DNA from: Thelephora terrestris
Taxonomy: Eukaryota; Basidiomycota; Agaricomycetes; Thelephorales; Thelephoraceae
Direction of reading: 5' to 3'
Length of the DNA: 64,000 nucleotides
Assembly: GCA_015956445.1 (NCBI GenBank)
Contig: WIUZ02000008.1
Span: 1,426,001 to 1,490,000 of the forward strand
The notes beneath the pieces are model-generated. The model ran no database searches. It had not been told where the DNA came from and saw nothing but the letters and a program-made list of their open reading frames with translations. Position 1 is the first letter of the stretch, and every line of letters starts with the position of its first letter. Made by a program: the position numbers and the translations under genes. Shown one piece after another: positions 1 to 13,400 of this stretch.

Positions 1-341
1 ACGACGAGCTGTAATTTAACCGTATATCCACCATAGTAATATCCCCCATCCTGTCTCGTAGTTCTGTCATTGTTTTATCCTCGCACGGATACTGAAACCA
101 AGGTTTCTACACGTTACAAACCTGGAGCTCCTTGAGTGTATGACCAAGTCGAAGTAACTGTGTGCCCTTCCGGTTTGTAACCCCAGAGCGCCGCGGGGAG
201 GACCACGCACCAAAGTTGGAGTAGTGGCCGAGACCTCGCATGGCTAAAGGGAGCTGATCAGGGTTGTTGAAAGTACTAGGCGAAATGGAGCGGTCCCCAG
301 GCCTCTTCTCCCCCAAAAACATGGTGAAGGCCAAGAAAAAT

Positions 342-413
342 TGACCGAGGTAGTACTCGAAACTACAACCTCCTGATTCGTAGTCAGACGCGCTACCATT
401 ACGCCACACGGCC
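342..413 (-). tRNA. tRNA-Arg (anticodon ACG), intronless
   Basis: On the minus strand the 72-nt segment folds as a tRNA. The acceptor stem is GGCCGTG against CTCGGTC with one mismatch and one G-U pair. The D arm follows TGGCGTAATGG (box A). The anticodon stem TCTGA/TCAGG encloses the loop CTACGAA, giving ACG in positions 34-36. The T arm is GTAGT-TTCGAGT-ACTAC (box B). Discriminator A is at 342. A run of T follows the 3' end on the minus strand (335-341), as expected for a Pol III terminator. ACG (read as ICG) decodes CGU, CGC and CGA arginine codons. No intron lies after position 37. Confidence 0.87.
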
Positions 414-630
414 ATATTGCAAGTGGTGAATAACAGTATAATAATGTTCAATCATTCAGAAGCACCACCAAACGGTCAAAAGTTGGAATCCCTAACCAAC
501 CCGGTTTCTATTACGGTATAGGTGTGGCTAGAAAGCTCCTCAAAGCCGTGACAAAAATACTCTATGTGGGGTTCGTTCAGATTTCCAGCAAATTTCACGA
601 TAACTACAGTGTTTGGGGCTTTGGTGACCA

Positions 631-2294
631 CTACGATAAGTCCGGGAGCTTGTCATCATCCACCCTGACTTCTACACATGAAACGGACTTCCGGAGCTGC
701 TGGATCGCTTGACGGTTTGGTGGTGTGGTAGTGTTGTATACAAGTACCACCCGGTGCGGTCGGGTGGCAAATTTTTCATACCTCTTCGTGATGACGTCTC
801 CCAATTCTTTGACCATTTCTACGGGCAGGCCACAGTCGAAGAAAGCGACGGTGTGAAGGGAGGGGCACAACACTGGCTCCGCGGCTAGAAAATGGAGGGT
901 CCCAGGAGGGAAGACGGTCTTGGAGATTACGAGGATTTCCAACGCGGGTAGCAGCTCCAACACCCAGGACAGGCGGTTATCGATAGGGAGACCTGGGTGG
1001 ATATCCACGTGGAACTCACGGACATTGGCGGTGGAAAATAGTTCAATCCCCGAATAAAACTTTGTGTGACGGCCCAAGGCTTTCAACGACAAATACGAGT
1101 TTTTGCCGGAAAGCTGGAGCGTTGGAGGGTTCATCTGTACCTTGACGGAGGATATCGGGTGTACTAACCCTCGAATAGCGTTGAGTGCCGACGGCAGGAG
1201 CGGACCAAATCCAGCGTAATTTCCTGGCCTGGTGAGGAGAACCTCCAGGGAAGTACCGCGCGGGAAATTTATAGACGAAAGCAACCCTCTGGAGTCAATT
1301 TCCTCGGAACAGGTGATGGAAAAGTGCCGAAGGTGTGAAAGCGACACCGTTCGTACTGGAGTTTCCGACACAGAACCGTCGGTAAATCGAATATCCAAAT
1401 CGACGAACTCTAGGGCAAGATGGGAGTCCAAGAACCCAATGAATGCCCTGAAGTCAAAAGGAGTCGTGTATCCTATCAACTCAAGCTTCACCAGGGAGGT
1501 GATATGGAATAGCGCGGGATAAATCGGCGTTTGGGTCAAGTGAAGTGACTTGAGGGTCCGGATGTCGCGGAAAACTGGGGGAGTGGGGGCTTCATCGGAT
1601 GGGAATGGTTGGACGGGTGCGGCGGACTGTTGAAGCTCCAGGGAGACAAGGTTGAGCATCGGCGAGTCGAAAAATCCGGGAAGATCGTCTACGATAGCTT
1701 CGACAGATGAATATCCCGTGAGGCGGAGAGAGTAGGTCCTTGGGACGCTAGGAAGTAATGACTTGAGGAAACCTCTCCCGCTCTTAATATCGGATACGGT
1801 GATGTCTACGGCCAGCGGGACCGCTCCGGAACGTTCGAGACATAGAGGAACCAATCGCTTCCACGCGGTTGCTATCGATGCCCAATTTCTCGGACTAGAG
1901 CTGATGGCTTTGTGCCAGTACCGACAGACGTGGGTCAAGGATACGATCAGCCTGGGATCGGTGTCGGAGACAAAGGTGGCGCAGGATGCGAGGACCTCCG
2001 GAGGGAGGCGGTTCACGGGTCGTAGCGAGTTCTTCAGAGTGAACACCTCGCGTAACACGGCTCTGGCCTGCTTCTCTAGGGTGTCAATCTGTAAACGTAG
2101 CCTTAGTATCTAAAGTGTACTTCCACTAATTACTGGGATCTGACCTCAACAGCCACAGTGGCCACAGAATCGCGAGAGATCGGTGGCATCTGCGCCCGGG
2201 CCTGTACTCCCGCACATTCCATAAGCAGTTTCTTGTTCAATGCGCTGATGAGTTGCTCGACGGAGAGTTCGAGAATTTTATCGGGCGCCGTCAT
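631..2294 (-). CDS. F-box-like protein, paralogue 1 (two exons)
   Basis: Exon 1 runs 2294-2145 from an ATG (MTAPDKILELS) and exon 2 runs 2088-631. The 56-nt intron has a GTCAGA donor and a TTTACAG acceptor, and the phase-0 join is supported by the identical structure in the neighbouring paralogue. An F-box-like segment (NRLPPEVL, then VCRYWHKAIS) lies near the start of exon 2. It is followed by about 400 residues of irregular leucine-rich sequence, as in the large Agaricomycete F-box families. F-box proteins of this kind normally bind Skp1 and select targets for SCF ubiquitin ligases; the target here is unknown. The frame is fully open and the C-terminus ends KLPDLS. It is the proximal member of a tandem duplication. 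Confidence 0.85.
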
Positions 2295-3099
2295 GGCGGC
2301 AGAGGCTAGACTTTGGATGCGGAACGTAATGGCTGCTGAAGTGCTGAAGCGCTGATCATTCAATATTCAGTACTACTACTAACAGGATAAGCGAGGAATG
2401 TATCAGTCAGTACCTACATAAGACCTTGTTCAGAGCCATTGAGAGATAGGTCACTTCTCAGCACTTGTCGACCTAAATGATACTAAATGGGCAATGGTTC
2501 CTGTGCCCGAAACCGCAAAATGAGTATCGAGTACTATGTACAAACCTGAGTACTTGAGTACCCATCAGGATTTTCGTGTGCTCGACCCCGAGGACGATCC
2601 AGTTTCGAAACAATCATGGGAAACAGTAAACGATATAGATACAGGTACATTTGAGCTGGCAAGCCACCACACCACTGAACCCTTTCTAACCCAGATCTTC
2701 ATCATAACCAATGAATATCATAACCACCTGCACCCGTTGCCTGGGCTACTCGACTGAAGGCAGAAAGGCACTACCAGTCTACCCAGGCCGTAAAGCTTCC
2801 AAGGGTTGAAATCCTCGACAAAGTCGGGTGCTATCAGAAGGCGTGGGTACAAGTGTAGCTAGGAAGCAAACCCCGAAGCCGTAGTAAAACGCTTCAACAT
2901 TGATAATCTGAGAAATTGAGTCCTTCCGATTATCAGCAGTTTGCACAATGGCTATAAAGTCTCGGACCTTGGGCTGGTCGTAGGAAGAATTGCGAAACGT
3001 GTTGGCTTCAGATTTAAGTTGTAGATCTAAACACGCACATGCAATTGTTAACGGAAGCTTTTTATATGCGCGCCAAAATGCCAACCTGACATTTTGTAG
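2295..3099. other. Intergenic region between the F-box paralogues
   Basis: About 0.8 kb separates the two F-box copies. It should hold the promoter of paralogue 1 and the 3' region of paralogue 2. Only short open frames without codon-like composition are seen and I recognise no element. A short tract at about 3095-3180 resembles the 3' part of paralogue 1, because the duplicated unit includes the C-terminal codons. Confidence 0.5.
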
Positions 3100-4757
3100 T
3101 CACCGTGATAAATCTGGAAGCTTGTCATCCACCCTGACCTCTACACATGAAACAGACTTCCGGAGTTGCTGGATTGCTTGAAGTTTTGGTGGTGTGGTAG
3201 TGTTGTATACGAGTACCACCCGGTGCGGCTGGATGGCAAATGTTTTATATCTCTTCGTGATGACGTCTCCCAATTCTTTGACCATTTCTACGGGCAAGTC
3301 ACAGTCGAAGAAAGCGACGGTATGAAGGGAGGGGCACAAAACTGGCTCCGCGGCTAGAATGTCGAGCGTCCCAGGAGGAAAGACGGTCTTGGAGAATACG
3401 AGAATTTCCAACGCGGGTAGCCGCTCCAACACCCAGGACAGACGATTATCTGTAGGGGGACTTGGGTGGATATCCACGTGAAACTCGCGAACATTGGCGG
3501 TAACAAATAGTCCAATCCCTGAATAAAACGATGATTGACGACCCACGGCGCTCAAAGATAAAAACGAGTTGTTCCCGGAAAGTTGGAGCATTGGAGGGGT
3601 GAACTGAGTCTTAACGATGGATATCGGGTGCAACAACTCCCGAATTTGCTTGAGTGACGACGGCAGGAACGAGTTAAATTTCGCAATATCTCCTAGCTTG
3701 GTTAAGAGGACTTCGAGGTGAACACCGCGGGGGAAAATTATAGACGAGAGCAACCCTCTGGAGTCAATTTCCTTGGAGCAGGTGAGGGACAAGTGTCGAA
3801 GGCGTGAAAGCGACACCGTTCGTACTGGAGTTTCCGACACGGAACCGTCGGTAAATCGAATATCCAAATCGACGAACTCGAGGGCAAGATTGGAGTCCAA
3901 GAACCCAATGAGTGCCCCGAGGTCAAGAGGAGTCGTGTATCCTATCAACCCAAGCTTCACCAGAGATGTGATGTGGAATAGCGCGGGATAAATCGGCGTT
4001 TGGGTCAAGTGGAGTGACTTGAGGGTCCGGATGTCGCGGAAAACTGGGGGAGTGGGGGTTTCATCGGATGGGAATGGTTGGACGGGTGCAGCGGACTGTT
4101 GAAGCTCCAGGGAGACAAGGTTGAGCATCGGCGAGTCGAAAAATCCGGGAAGATTGTCTACGATAGCTTCGACGGACGAATATCCCGTGAGGCGGAGAGA
4201 TTTGATCCTTGGGACGTTAGGAAGTAATGTCTTGAGGAAATATTCACCGCTCTTGATATTGGATACGGTGATGTCTACGGCCAGCGGGACCGCTCCGGCA
4301 CGTTCAAGACATAGAGGAACCAATCGCTTCCACGCGGTTGCTAACGATGCCCAATTTCTCGGACTAAAGCTGATGACTTTGCGCCAGTACCGACAGACGT
4401 GGGTCAAGGACACGATCGGTCTGGGATCAGCAGGGGAGACAAAGGTGGCGCAGCATGCGAGGACCTCCGGAGGGAGGCGGTTCACGGGTCGTAGCGCATT
4501 CTTTAGAGTGAACACCTCGCGTAACACGGCTTTGGCCTGCTTCTCTAGGATGTCAATCTGTAAACGTAGCCTTAGTATCTCAAGTGTACTTTCACTGATT
4601 CCTGGGAGCTGACCTCAACAGCCACAGTGGCCAGGGAATCGCGATAGATCGGTGGCACCTGTGCCTGTACTTTCGCACATTCCATGAACAGTTTCTTGTT
4701 CAATGCCTTGATGAGTTGCTCGACGGAGAGTTCGAGAATTTGTTCGGGAGTGATCAT
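3100..4757 (-). CDS. F-box-like protein, paralogue 2 (two exons)
   Basis: Exon 1 is 4757-4614 (starts MITPEQILELS) and exon 2 is 4557-3100, with a 56-nt intron whose position and splice sites match paralogue 1. The protein is about the same length and mostly identical to paralogue 1, with the F-box-like segment NRLPPEVLACCATF near the start of exon 2. Differences cluster in the middle of the repeat region (around residues 260-340 of exon 2) and just after the F-box, as in substrate-binding regions that diverge after duplication. Same strand and head-to-tail order show a local tandem duplication. Both copies are open, so both may be functional. Confidence 0.85.
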
Positions 4758-5208
4758 GGTTGAGGTAGACTTTGAATGTAGTGGGCGACTGTGAGTCAAG
4801 GGAAAACGCACGGTGGCCGTTTGAAACAAACGTGCGGAGGTCGCTTAAGCTGAAGCTGGAGCGCTGAACTTCGAGCGCTAACTGCAGAACAAGCGGCCCG
4901 GGGTGACTGTGCCAGCAAGCACCAATACTTTGCGACCTTGTTCAGCACTATTCGAGGCAGGTCGATTCCTAGCACTGATTGACCCAACTGGTGTCAAAAT
5001 GTGGTAAGGCCCTGGCAGGACTCTTGTTTTTTCCCGGGACTTTAGTTCCGGGTCTTATCGAGTTGGATTTTAAGCGCCACTGCCAAAAATCTGATTTCAC
5101 GGTAAATCGTCACATGTCACATCAGTGACGTTGCCCTTTTAAGTATGATTCTCACTTTGTCTCGCACCGTCCCCCGCCCTTTCCTCGTCCACCACCTCTA
5201 CCACCAGG
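4758..5208. other. Intergenic region upstream of F-box paralogue 2
   Basis: This is the presumed promoter of paralogue 2 on the minus strand and the leader of the Helitron-type frame on the plus strand. It contains a small GC-rich inverted repeat (CCCGGGACT...AGTTCCGGG, about 5033-5052) and the short palindrome GTCACATCAGTGAC near 5117, which also occurs near 41,490. No gene is recognised. Confidence 0.4.
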
Positions 5209-6925
5209 ATGAGCAGTCAACCCATCTGTGCTTTCCTCAACGATGAACGGGTGAACGTTGCCTTTGATTCGTCGTTCTCTACCTCAGCAATATCGCTGTC
5301 TCTTGCACACATGCTCAATCTGGCCTGTATATTCACCGATTCCGGCCACCAACGTTGCTTTGCGACGCTTGTCGTCCCCACTGCCGGCGGATTCTACCGT
5401 TCTCGGTTGAGCTTAGCGACTGCTTTTGACTTGACCGCCGATGTCGTCCTTGGGGGCGATTGGGTCGTGCCATGCCAACCAGTCTTCCTGGACAACAATT
5501 TGCTGCAACGACCCATGCCGCGTTTGCTAGACAGTATCTTACCCCCTCATCATTGGTATCCCATCGCAGGTCGGTCCTCTTCCCTTCATTTGCTTTGCAT
5601 ACTTATCAACCTTCAGCACCTGTAGATCTATCCCGCAAACTCAGGGATTCTAATGTGGGAGCGCGGGATGCACTCTCATCGTTCATAGCGGGATGCTGTT
5701 TTGATGATTTGTTTTGTGTTGATTTGTTGAACGATCATGCCATCGCTCCTGTCCACGGCTCCTGCGATGAACAACGGGCTGCACTTCTGACGCACCTGTT
5801 AAATGGAAAGTGTGCCTCGGCACTATGTGTCCCTTCATGCAAGGTACTTGTTTGTGACGCTTTGTCCCCAGTTCATCTTTCCCATCTCCTTTGTTCGTTA
5901 CTGTTGGCTGCCTATCAGAATAAATCAGTCACCTTGCAAGCGTTTTTTCTCTGTTGTGAGTCGGTTGGTTTGCATGCAACCACTGTCTCTCCTGGATGTG
6001 TGCTACAATCGAACTTACAACAACAGCTGAAACGTCGTGAACCGCTGGTTGAGTGCCAGGACGTGTTTGGTTTGCTTAACAGACTGGAGACGCTCGGCGC
6101 CGGTTCTCTTTCCGAACTAATTTCTCTCCATGGAATTGAATCTAGTTCACACAACAAGGATGTTGCATGTGATGCGATTATTCGCCACCTCGTAGCTGGT
6201 ACTTGTGAAAACACCGACAGTGAACTATGTCACTTTGTCTGCTCTGTGTACCTCTGGACTACCAGTTCAAGTCGATCTGGGCGCACTAGTTTACAGCTGT
6301 ATGTCCTGGACGGTGTATTGAGAACCGCAAACCGGGAAAGATTCTCATGCATCCTACGTGCACTCGATGTTCTTCATTCTCCTGTGGATCCCATCAAGGT
6401 TTACCGATTATTGCTGCGAGAGTATCTTCATGCCAATAAACAGGCGATTCGTGTCCATCCTCATGAGTTGGATTTTCAAAGAGACTGATACCAAATTTAC
6501 AGCGGTTGCAAAGGCTTAGCCGCAGCGAGTTTCTCATAGTGAGAAGGCACATACGATCGGCGAGTTTTGTGCTCTGACATCATTGAATGCTCTAAAAACC
6601 TTCACTTGTGCCTCTTGTGCCGAACGTGTTCGTGATAGCAAACGGTCCAACGTTCCTCTCGATGACATTAATCTTGAACTTCTTCGCCCTGCACAGACTG
6701 CATCTGATGTTAGTTGTGCTGCTCCCCCCACGCCTTTCACAAATGGTCCCTTGGAGCAGGTTCTGGTTGATCCTGTCAGTGTTTTCTTTGACGGCAACCG
6801 CGCGACACATTTAGCACTGAGTATCTGCCCAGAGGCATTGAAAACCAAGTCGGACCAAGGTGAGACCATCGCGAGACGTCCCGGGCTCTGCCGCTCGCCG
6901 GCCCTACGCCTTTTTTATTTATTTA
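5209..6925 (+). pseudogene. Truncated N-terminal part of a Helitron-type (Pif1-helicase) transposon protein
   Basis: An ATG at 5209 opens MSSQPICAFLNDERVNV, an N-terminal module with a retropepsin-like look (FDSSFSTS.., VVLGGDWVV). A probable intron (5571 to about 5624, GTCGGT...CTGTAG) leads to an open frame ending at 6488. Beyond that stop, a shifted frame (about 6545-6925) has the arrangement TCASCAERV ... VPLDDINLELLRP ... PPTPFTNGPLEQVLVDP. I recall this from the segment that precedes the Helitron-like/Pif1 helicase part of Agaricomycete Helitron proteins. No Rep HUH motif and no helicase motifs follow: the sequence turns into the 3' flank of Nup192. So this is a 5' fragment, with one stop plus frame change at 6486-6550 unless spliced. 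The family call rests on memory of the arrangement, not on an alignment. Confidence 0.55.
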
Positions 6926-7406
6926 GGTGCTAGTTTATTGTGCGGAGGCAATGAAGCCTATGGTATGTACACATTACGTACTATGAGGATGTGATAGGTG
7001 GTGTGGGTTTAAAGATGGAGAGGAGAGGTTTCGGGTCTCCTGCTCGTACTGGTGTTTTAGCCCTTCCGACACTTCCCTCCTCTTTTCCCTTTAGTCCTAT
7101 CCAATCTATCCTTGTCCTCGTTATCCTTCGGTGGTCGTTCTTGGGTGGTTTTGTGTCAAACATACAACGGTTGGGCAGGACTCTTGGCAGCGAGAGGCTG
7201 GTAAGTATAGGTACAGAAACGCATGAGCATTGAGTTGGCGAACTCAGTCCTTTTTACTATTAGCCTAGATCCCTCGCGCAACAAATGTCTCCCCGCCATA
7301 ATCAACCCCAACGACTTGCTCTTAATGCTTGAGCTGCTCAGGAGCAAGGCATTATTCCAAAGCCAAAGAGTCATACCTACACTACAGAAATTCTCCAGCG
7401 GACGTC
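6926..7406. other. Intergenic region downstream of Nup192
   Basis: About 480 bases lie between the end of the Helitron-like fragment and the Nup192 stop. This presumably contains the Nup192 3' UTR. No further gene is recognised. Confidence 0.4.
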
Positions 7407-10400
7407 CTAAAATTGACCTTGCCCATCATTCTCCGGCTCCTGAAGCCCTGTTGTCTCCCTAATCCGTCTGCATATTGTCTCGATATACGCGCGGTTGAAT
7501 CTCCAATCCCCATTCTCTGCCAACGATTCATTATTCTGTCGCAGTAGATATACGTCAGAGCGAGTGTGCAATGTTATGTCGATGATAATCACCATATCCA
7601 ACGTGTCCAACCTTTGCAAGAGAGCACCCAACCTCCGAGGAACCTCCGCTCTGAACGATTCAACATCCATGGACGTCACCAGTCTCGTAATATGCGGAGT
7701 TGACACCTGAATTTGAGATTCAGCGGGCCTGGCTTCAGTGTAATACTGAAGGTGTCGCCAAAGCAGGAGGAGCAAAATCTCCAAGGTGTCTGCAATACCA
7801 ACCGTGAGCAAAAGATAATTCGATACACGAGTCCAGCGCACCAAGCAAACTCTGAGCGTTGTAACGAGCTTCAGAGCGGAGACTCTGGATTTTCTTCGCG
7901 ACAAGGGCCCGTTTTTGTGCAATATCGAGGTCCTGCATGACCTTCATCGTCCCCGCATCAAATATCTAAAGACTCTGAGTTTTCGATAACCGCTGGGAAC
8001 ACCTGAAATACGGTACCTGAGTGACACTGTCCACACGTATGCTGTCTCGGGCGGCGAGTTCAGCGGATAGGTCAAGGATGTTCTTGAACGCGGTTGTGAG
8101 ACATGTACACAAGTCGTTGAGGGCCTCGATGGCGTCGCCGACGGATGGGACGGTTGCTGTGAATTGCTTAGCAGGTGTATGAGACAAAGGTTGACAGCCC
8201 ACCATAGAAGCGGACGCCTCTCTCTTCGTGCCGAGGGGCAGCTATTACCGGTGAGAGCACCAACGAGATCTCCGGTTCTATAAAAGAGTGTTAGGGAGAA
8301 GCTTCGTGGCAAGTAATCATCCACTGACCCGCAAAGGAACTTGCTGACCCCAGATACGCAGACATCGATCTTCGCAGCATCATTTCCTTGCGTTGCACGT
8401 TGGACCTGAATTTTGTTTCGTGACGGTTGACTGGATCGTAAGCGGTGGCGTCCGCAAGTTCCGCATCGGTTGATGGCCGGATGCTCTCGGTCCACGATGA
8501 GCTTCCGAGAGTTGTCGCGGCCAGCGCAAAAATGGCGCCGTGGATACCGCCATAGCCAGACGATGAGAACTGGAGCAGCGCATAGTTAGTAGTAGTAGGG
8601 TCACCATGCGACAAACACGCACGAGCTCGGACTTGGGAACTAGGGGAAGGACGGCAGTGCAAATGGACACAACGAGGTTTATTTCGTCAACAACGGCGAG
8701 CGGAATGTCGTCCAAATCGACCCTGAGGAGAATGACGATGGTATCACGGTGCGCGTTGAGGAATTCCAGAACCTAGTGTAGACGGGTTAGCCAAATGACA
8801 CAGTTGTTCTACCGCCCACATACCTGTGAGGTCGCAGTTTGATGGGAGCTGCCCAGGGTCGTTAGCACTCCGTGGACAAGTTGCAGAGATGGAATGAATA
8901 GCTGATGATACCGCTGGGAAGCAGACGGTAGGAGACTACTCTGATCTACGTAGAAGGGTTGGTTGAATGGCGTAAAAGATATCACCAATTTACTCACCGA
9001 CGAACGTCTGGTCAGCTTCTGGCCGGGCATCGAGATAGTCGCATTGGCTTAGGATAGTGATGACACGAGACTCAAGGAGTCTCTCAGCCCCTTGGCGAGT
9101 TTGTGAAATCTGGATCGATAACGACATCTTCGTTTCGTACACGTAGAGCGCGTTTAGGTCATCTGTAGGCAGATAAGTGAGCTTGGATGAGTTGACTAAC
9201 AAAAAACGGTCTACCTGGGTCCGGCTTCAGTACACCTTGTAGTCGGACATCAGACTCTTTCAATCCGTGCACAAAGTTCGAGAGAATCCCGTGACGGGTT
9301 AGAGCAGTTAGGATCGAAGACTGCCTTTCCGTTCGGCACAGATACACCAACGAATCCAGCAACATAAAGGCCACCGTTTTCCACACCTCCGTCCCATCGA
9401 TGGCATCTCGGGCGATAGTCGCCACAAGTTTCTCGATCACGGTTCGGATGATGGCAGCGCTTCCTGATATGAGCGAGGCGGAGGACTGTCGGGTTGAGAG
9501 CGCGTCCTGCTTCCCATTTCCAAACGCAAAATCGTCCTTGCTGGCTGAGAGGGATAGTGAGGAGAGGGAGAGCTGCTTTGGTGAGGGTTCGTCCGATGAT
9601 CGCTTCTTCCCATTGGTTATCAGGTGGAGGTAGTTGATGAGAGTGGCGTACAAGTTACCGCGCACGAACTGGTTCCGACTGGAGTCCAATACGCATTCAA
9701 GTGTAGATCGCAACAACGCATAGAGTCGCTCCGATGGTAAGGACGCAGTGTCCAACTCCCCGTTGTCAGACTGTATAATTGCCTGGTGTTGTCGATCCTC
9801 GCGCAGCTTGGTGATGGTAGATAGGAGAACTTCGGAAAGAAGCATTGCTGTTGGTTGCTGTATGTTCGGAGACTTGAGAATGTTCGGTAGGACGTGCAAC
9901 AGGTCGTAGAGCATACTCTCCCGACGCTCTTGCGGAAGGTAATCGAAGCATTTCACCAAAGCCATATCAAGCAAGTTCCTCCACGACTCGTAGCCTTTAG
10001 TCATCGCGTCGTGAACTTGGCGACGGTGGTTCTCCACAGCACAGCTCTCGAGGATGTAGTTGGTCTCCGCCTTGAGTTGATCGACGTGCGCAGGAGTTAC
10101 AAGTCGACCTTTGGCGTGGAGAGTGCGTCGCGCCGTTGCGAGGAGGTCCAAAAGCGCGTTCCGGTCGATGATCTCTGATCCGTATTGGTCGACCTGCGTG
10201 CAAGCCTGGAGGTTCAACTGGAGAAACTCGATTTGAACAGGCGTGACGGTTAAGCTATCGAACCAATCGAAGTCGAGGGAGTGTAGGTATTCGATTATTC
10301 GGAGATTGGATTGGCCAACCTCCTGGAAAGTCCGATATGGTTCGTCAGAAAACTCATCCTCGTAGTCCTCATACCCGTCGTCGTGGCTGAATAACAGATC

Positions 10401-13400
10401 CAAGAGCTCCGTCACACCTTTGTTGTGGCCCTTGTTAGTCAGGACGTGGAGTTCCAACGCAACCAGGGAGAACACCGATGACCGTAGTCGTAGAAAGGCG
10501 GAGATGGCTTCAACTGTCGAAGCAACCCGAGTCTCGTCTTTGTAAACGATCTCAATCGGGTTGTCATCCTGAACGCTGGGAGTTTTGAACGGAATCGCCC
10601 TGAGGTGTCGGGCAAAGAAATTCTCGCGCGTTCGTAGATACCTCATGCTGAAGTCGGCCGTCCTGGGGTGCTCGCACAGTCGTTGAACGACCCGATAGCA
10701 ACGCTCAGCAAGCCCGGGTAAGATAATGAAGAGCGGTACTACTTGTGAATCGGCCGTGCGTCCCTTTCCTTTGAGTGTCGGGATCCCGGAGTTGAGTAGA
10801 TCCAAGATGGAATGTACGCAGCTCCTTCGGGAACCGAGAGCTTGAGGGTCTTGTATTTGTTGGTCAGAGGTTAGACCACCGAAGAGCAGGAAATGGGCGG
10901 TGTTAGGGTAAGGACGGTCCGGAGATGTGTTGGCAAGGAGGAAGTCGAGAATCGCCAGCCGGGTAGCCTGTGGGAGGACTTCTGGGGGGCCTTCTAGATC
11001 CGGAGCGCCAGCGCCAGTGTATTGATCGGTGGTCATCTCCGCTTGGAGAACATCGTCAAATACTTCTACATCCATGGCCTTCTGGTACCCTGCTAGAATA
11101 CGCTCCGAGTCCGCACTTCGATCGATGATCGCGGTGAGGTTGTGGACGCTCGGAGAAGATGCAAGACAAGCGAGGATCTTCACCGAAAGGAGAGGCAGTT
11201 CTGGATATTGCGGGTAGAGAATGTAAGCCACGAGCGCTGGGACAGTTTGTGCGGAGAAGGTCAAGACCTGATCGAGACGAGTGAAGTACGAGCGGGTGTG
11301 CACTGTTCCGATGAAGGACGAGCTGTTGAACTCCGACAGGGAGGGAACCAAGATGTCGAGGAAGATGTCCTGGATCTCCAGAACGCGAAGGATAATCCTC
11401 AAGACGCGGATCATTGTGGTCTGGAAGTAGTATTCCTCCTCTGCGAGGCCTTTATCTAAACCCTCGATGCCATCGACGATGTAGGTCAATAGCGTTGTCT
11501 GGAGCGGAGTGGAAGACAGGATCCGCTTCATGATATCATAACCGGGATGAACCAACAACGGGATGAGAGTATCTTCTTTGAGCTGTAACTCTTCCATGGG
11601 GGAGACGAGGGATTCGAGAGGGTAACTTGCCAGACACCGTTCAATAAAACATAGACAAAGATCGTTTGTCTGCCAGCGGTCGGAGGGCTTGACATAATCC
11701 CTGCTAGAAATCTTGGAGAACACGTTATCGACCACGAACGAGACGAAGGGTCCAATTCCGGGCAAACGGTAGGGTTGACCCAGCGCATCTGGTATGGTAT
11801 TGATCGACTCGGCTTCTGACAACTGATCTTTGAGCGGAATCCTCTTCTGAGTGTGGACGAGGGTTGCGAGGAGTTTTAAGAAGGGGATAGTAGCGGGGTA
11901 CAGCCTGTGTGCGGCTTCCACGTCTTCCAGCTCAATTTCGACACCTTTTGACATTTGGACACCGGTGCCTCCGGTGGACTTGACGTTGATGATTTCCAAA
12001 CGCTCCATCAACGACCACACCGACTTGGAAAGATCCACACCGGGCTGACCTCCGCCTGGCTCGCAGAATGAGGCGATTGTGTTGAATAACGCGCCTTTCA
12101 ACTCGAGGGGGATACCCAGAGGAACGAGGGCAAGGAGGTTCTGGATTGCGCGGAATTTACCATGTGCAGCGATCGCCATCCTGGCGGGGATAGAGTGAAA
12201 TGCGATCGAAGATAAGACACGGAGGAACGCTTGAGCGAGGAGAACATCCTTCTCTGCCAAAGAGAGTTGTGGGCGGGGCGGTTGCTGGGTTGGTTGGGGC
12301 TGCGAGGACCACCCATATTGGTTGGCACTCTGCTGGGGCGGAGCTTGGCTGGTGCTGAGGACAGCCCAGCTCTCGAGGATGCCAAAGATGAAAGCGAGAG
12401 AGATAGTGGGGGCGGTGGAATTCGATTGCTGGGAGAGACCGTTCCCTGCGATGACCTCTCCGCCGCCACGGGCCAGGAAGTTGTAACCGAGTTCGCTGCA
12501 CTGGGTACCCTTGGTGAGCCCGGCGAGCATGTCATACAACGCGGTAGTCATGTCAAGGTCTCGGGGTTGGGTCGACCATACCACCCACTGAAGGAAAGCA
12601 GGCAACTTGCCTGAAGTGGCCTCTAGGTACTCTGCGTAGGTGATGGGTTCCCTGGGAGCAGCACCCCAGAATTGAAGGGCTCGTTCTTGGGGAAGGGAAG
12701 AATAAAGTAAGCCGATGAAGGAGAGAAGGGTCGCGATGTCATTTCGGGGTTTCTCTGCCTCGGCTGTTGGCGCGGTGGCCGTGGGAGGGTTGGGGCCGTT
12801 TCGGAGATACCTCGATCGATCGTTCCGGACGGAAGCAAGAAGGAAATCCTCCTGCCTCTGTTTGATCTTTCGGAGTTCGGAAGATCCGTGGGTGAGAAGC
12901 AGTCGAATTAAGGATTCGAAGCTCTCAAGAACCAGCGGTTTGAAATCCTCAGTAGGCGGTTCGGTGTTGTCCTGTTCCAAGTTTGGGATGGTCGACGCGA
13001 GGAAGGACGAGAGATTGCTGCCGCCGCGCTTTTTATTCACCAGAGTCAAGATTCGAGCGAGATAGACAAAGGAATCGCCCTGAACCGCGTTCCATATCTG
13101 GGTGACAAGCTCCTCCGTCTTGAATCCGTCGATGTGTTCCAGCGGCGGATCGCGGTGACGGGTGTCGGTGAGGAATAACGTCCATTTGAGAAGCACGGTC
13201 GCTTTCAGGCCAAGCTCCTTCCATTCGCTGTTTGCGGGGTCGAACTTTCTTCTCATGTACGAGACAAGCTGCTTGTCCATCGATAACCTCTTTCTGAGTT
13301 CGTTCGTATTCGTGTCTGGCGCGGCAGGTTCGAACGCGGCAAGAAGCGAGGAGAGGATGTACACAGTCATCGGGTGCTTGTGGTTCGCCGCCAGCCAATC

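Noticed and set aside
107-451. 114-codon minus-strand frame at the left edge
   Set aside because: It runs straight through the tRNA-Arg gene. No protein evidence.
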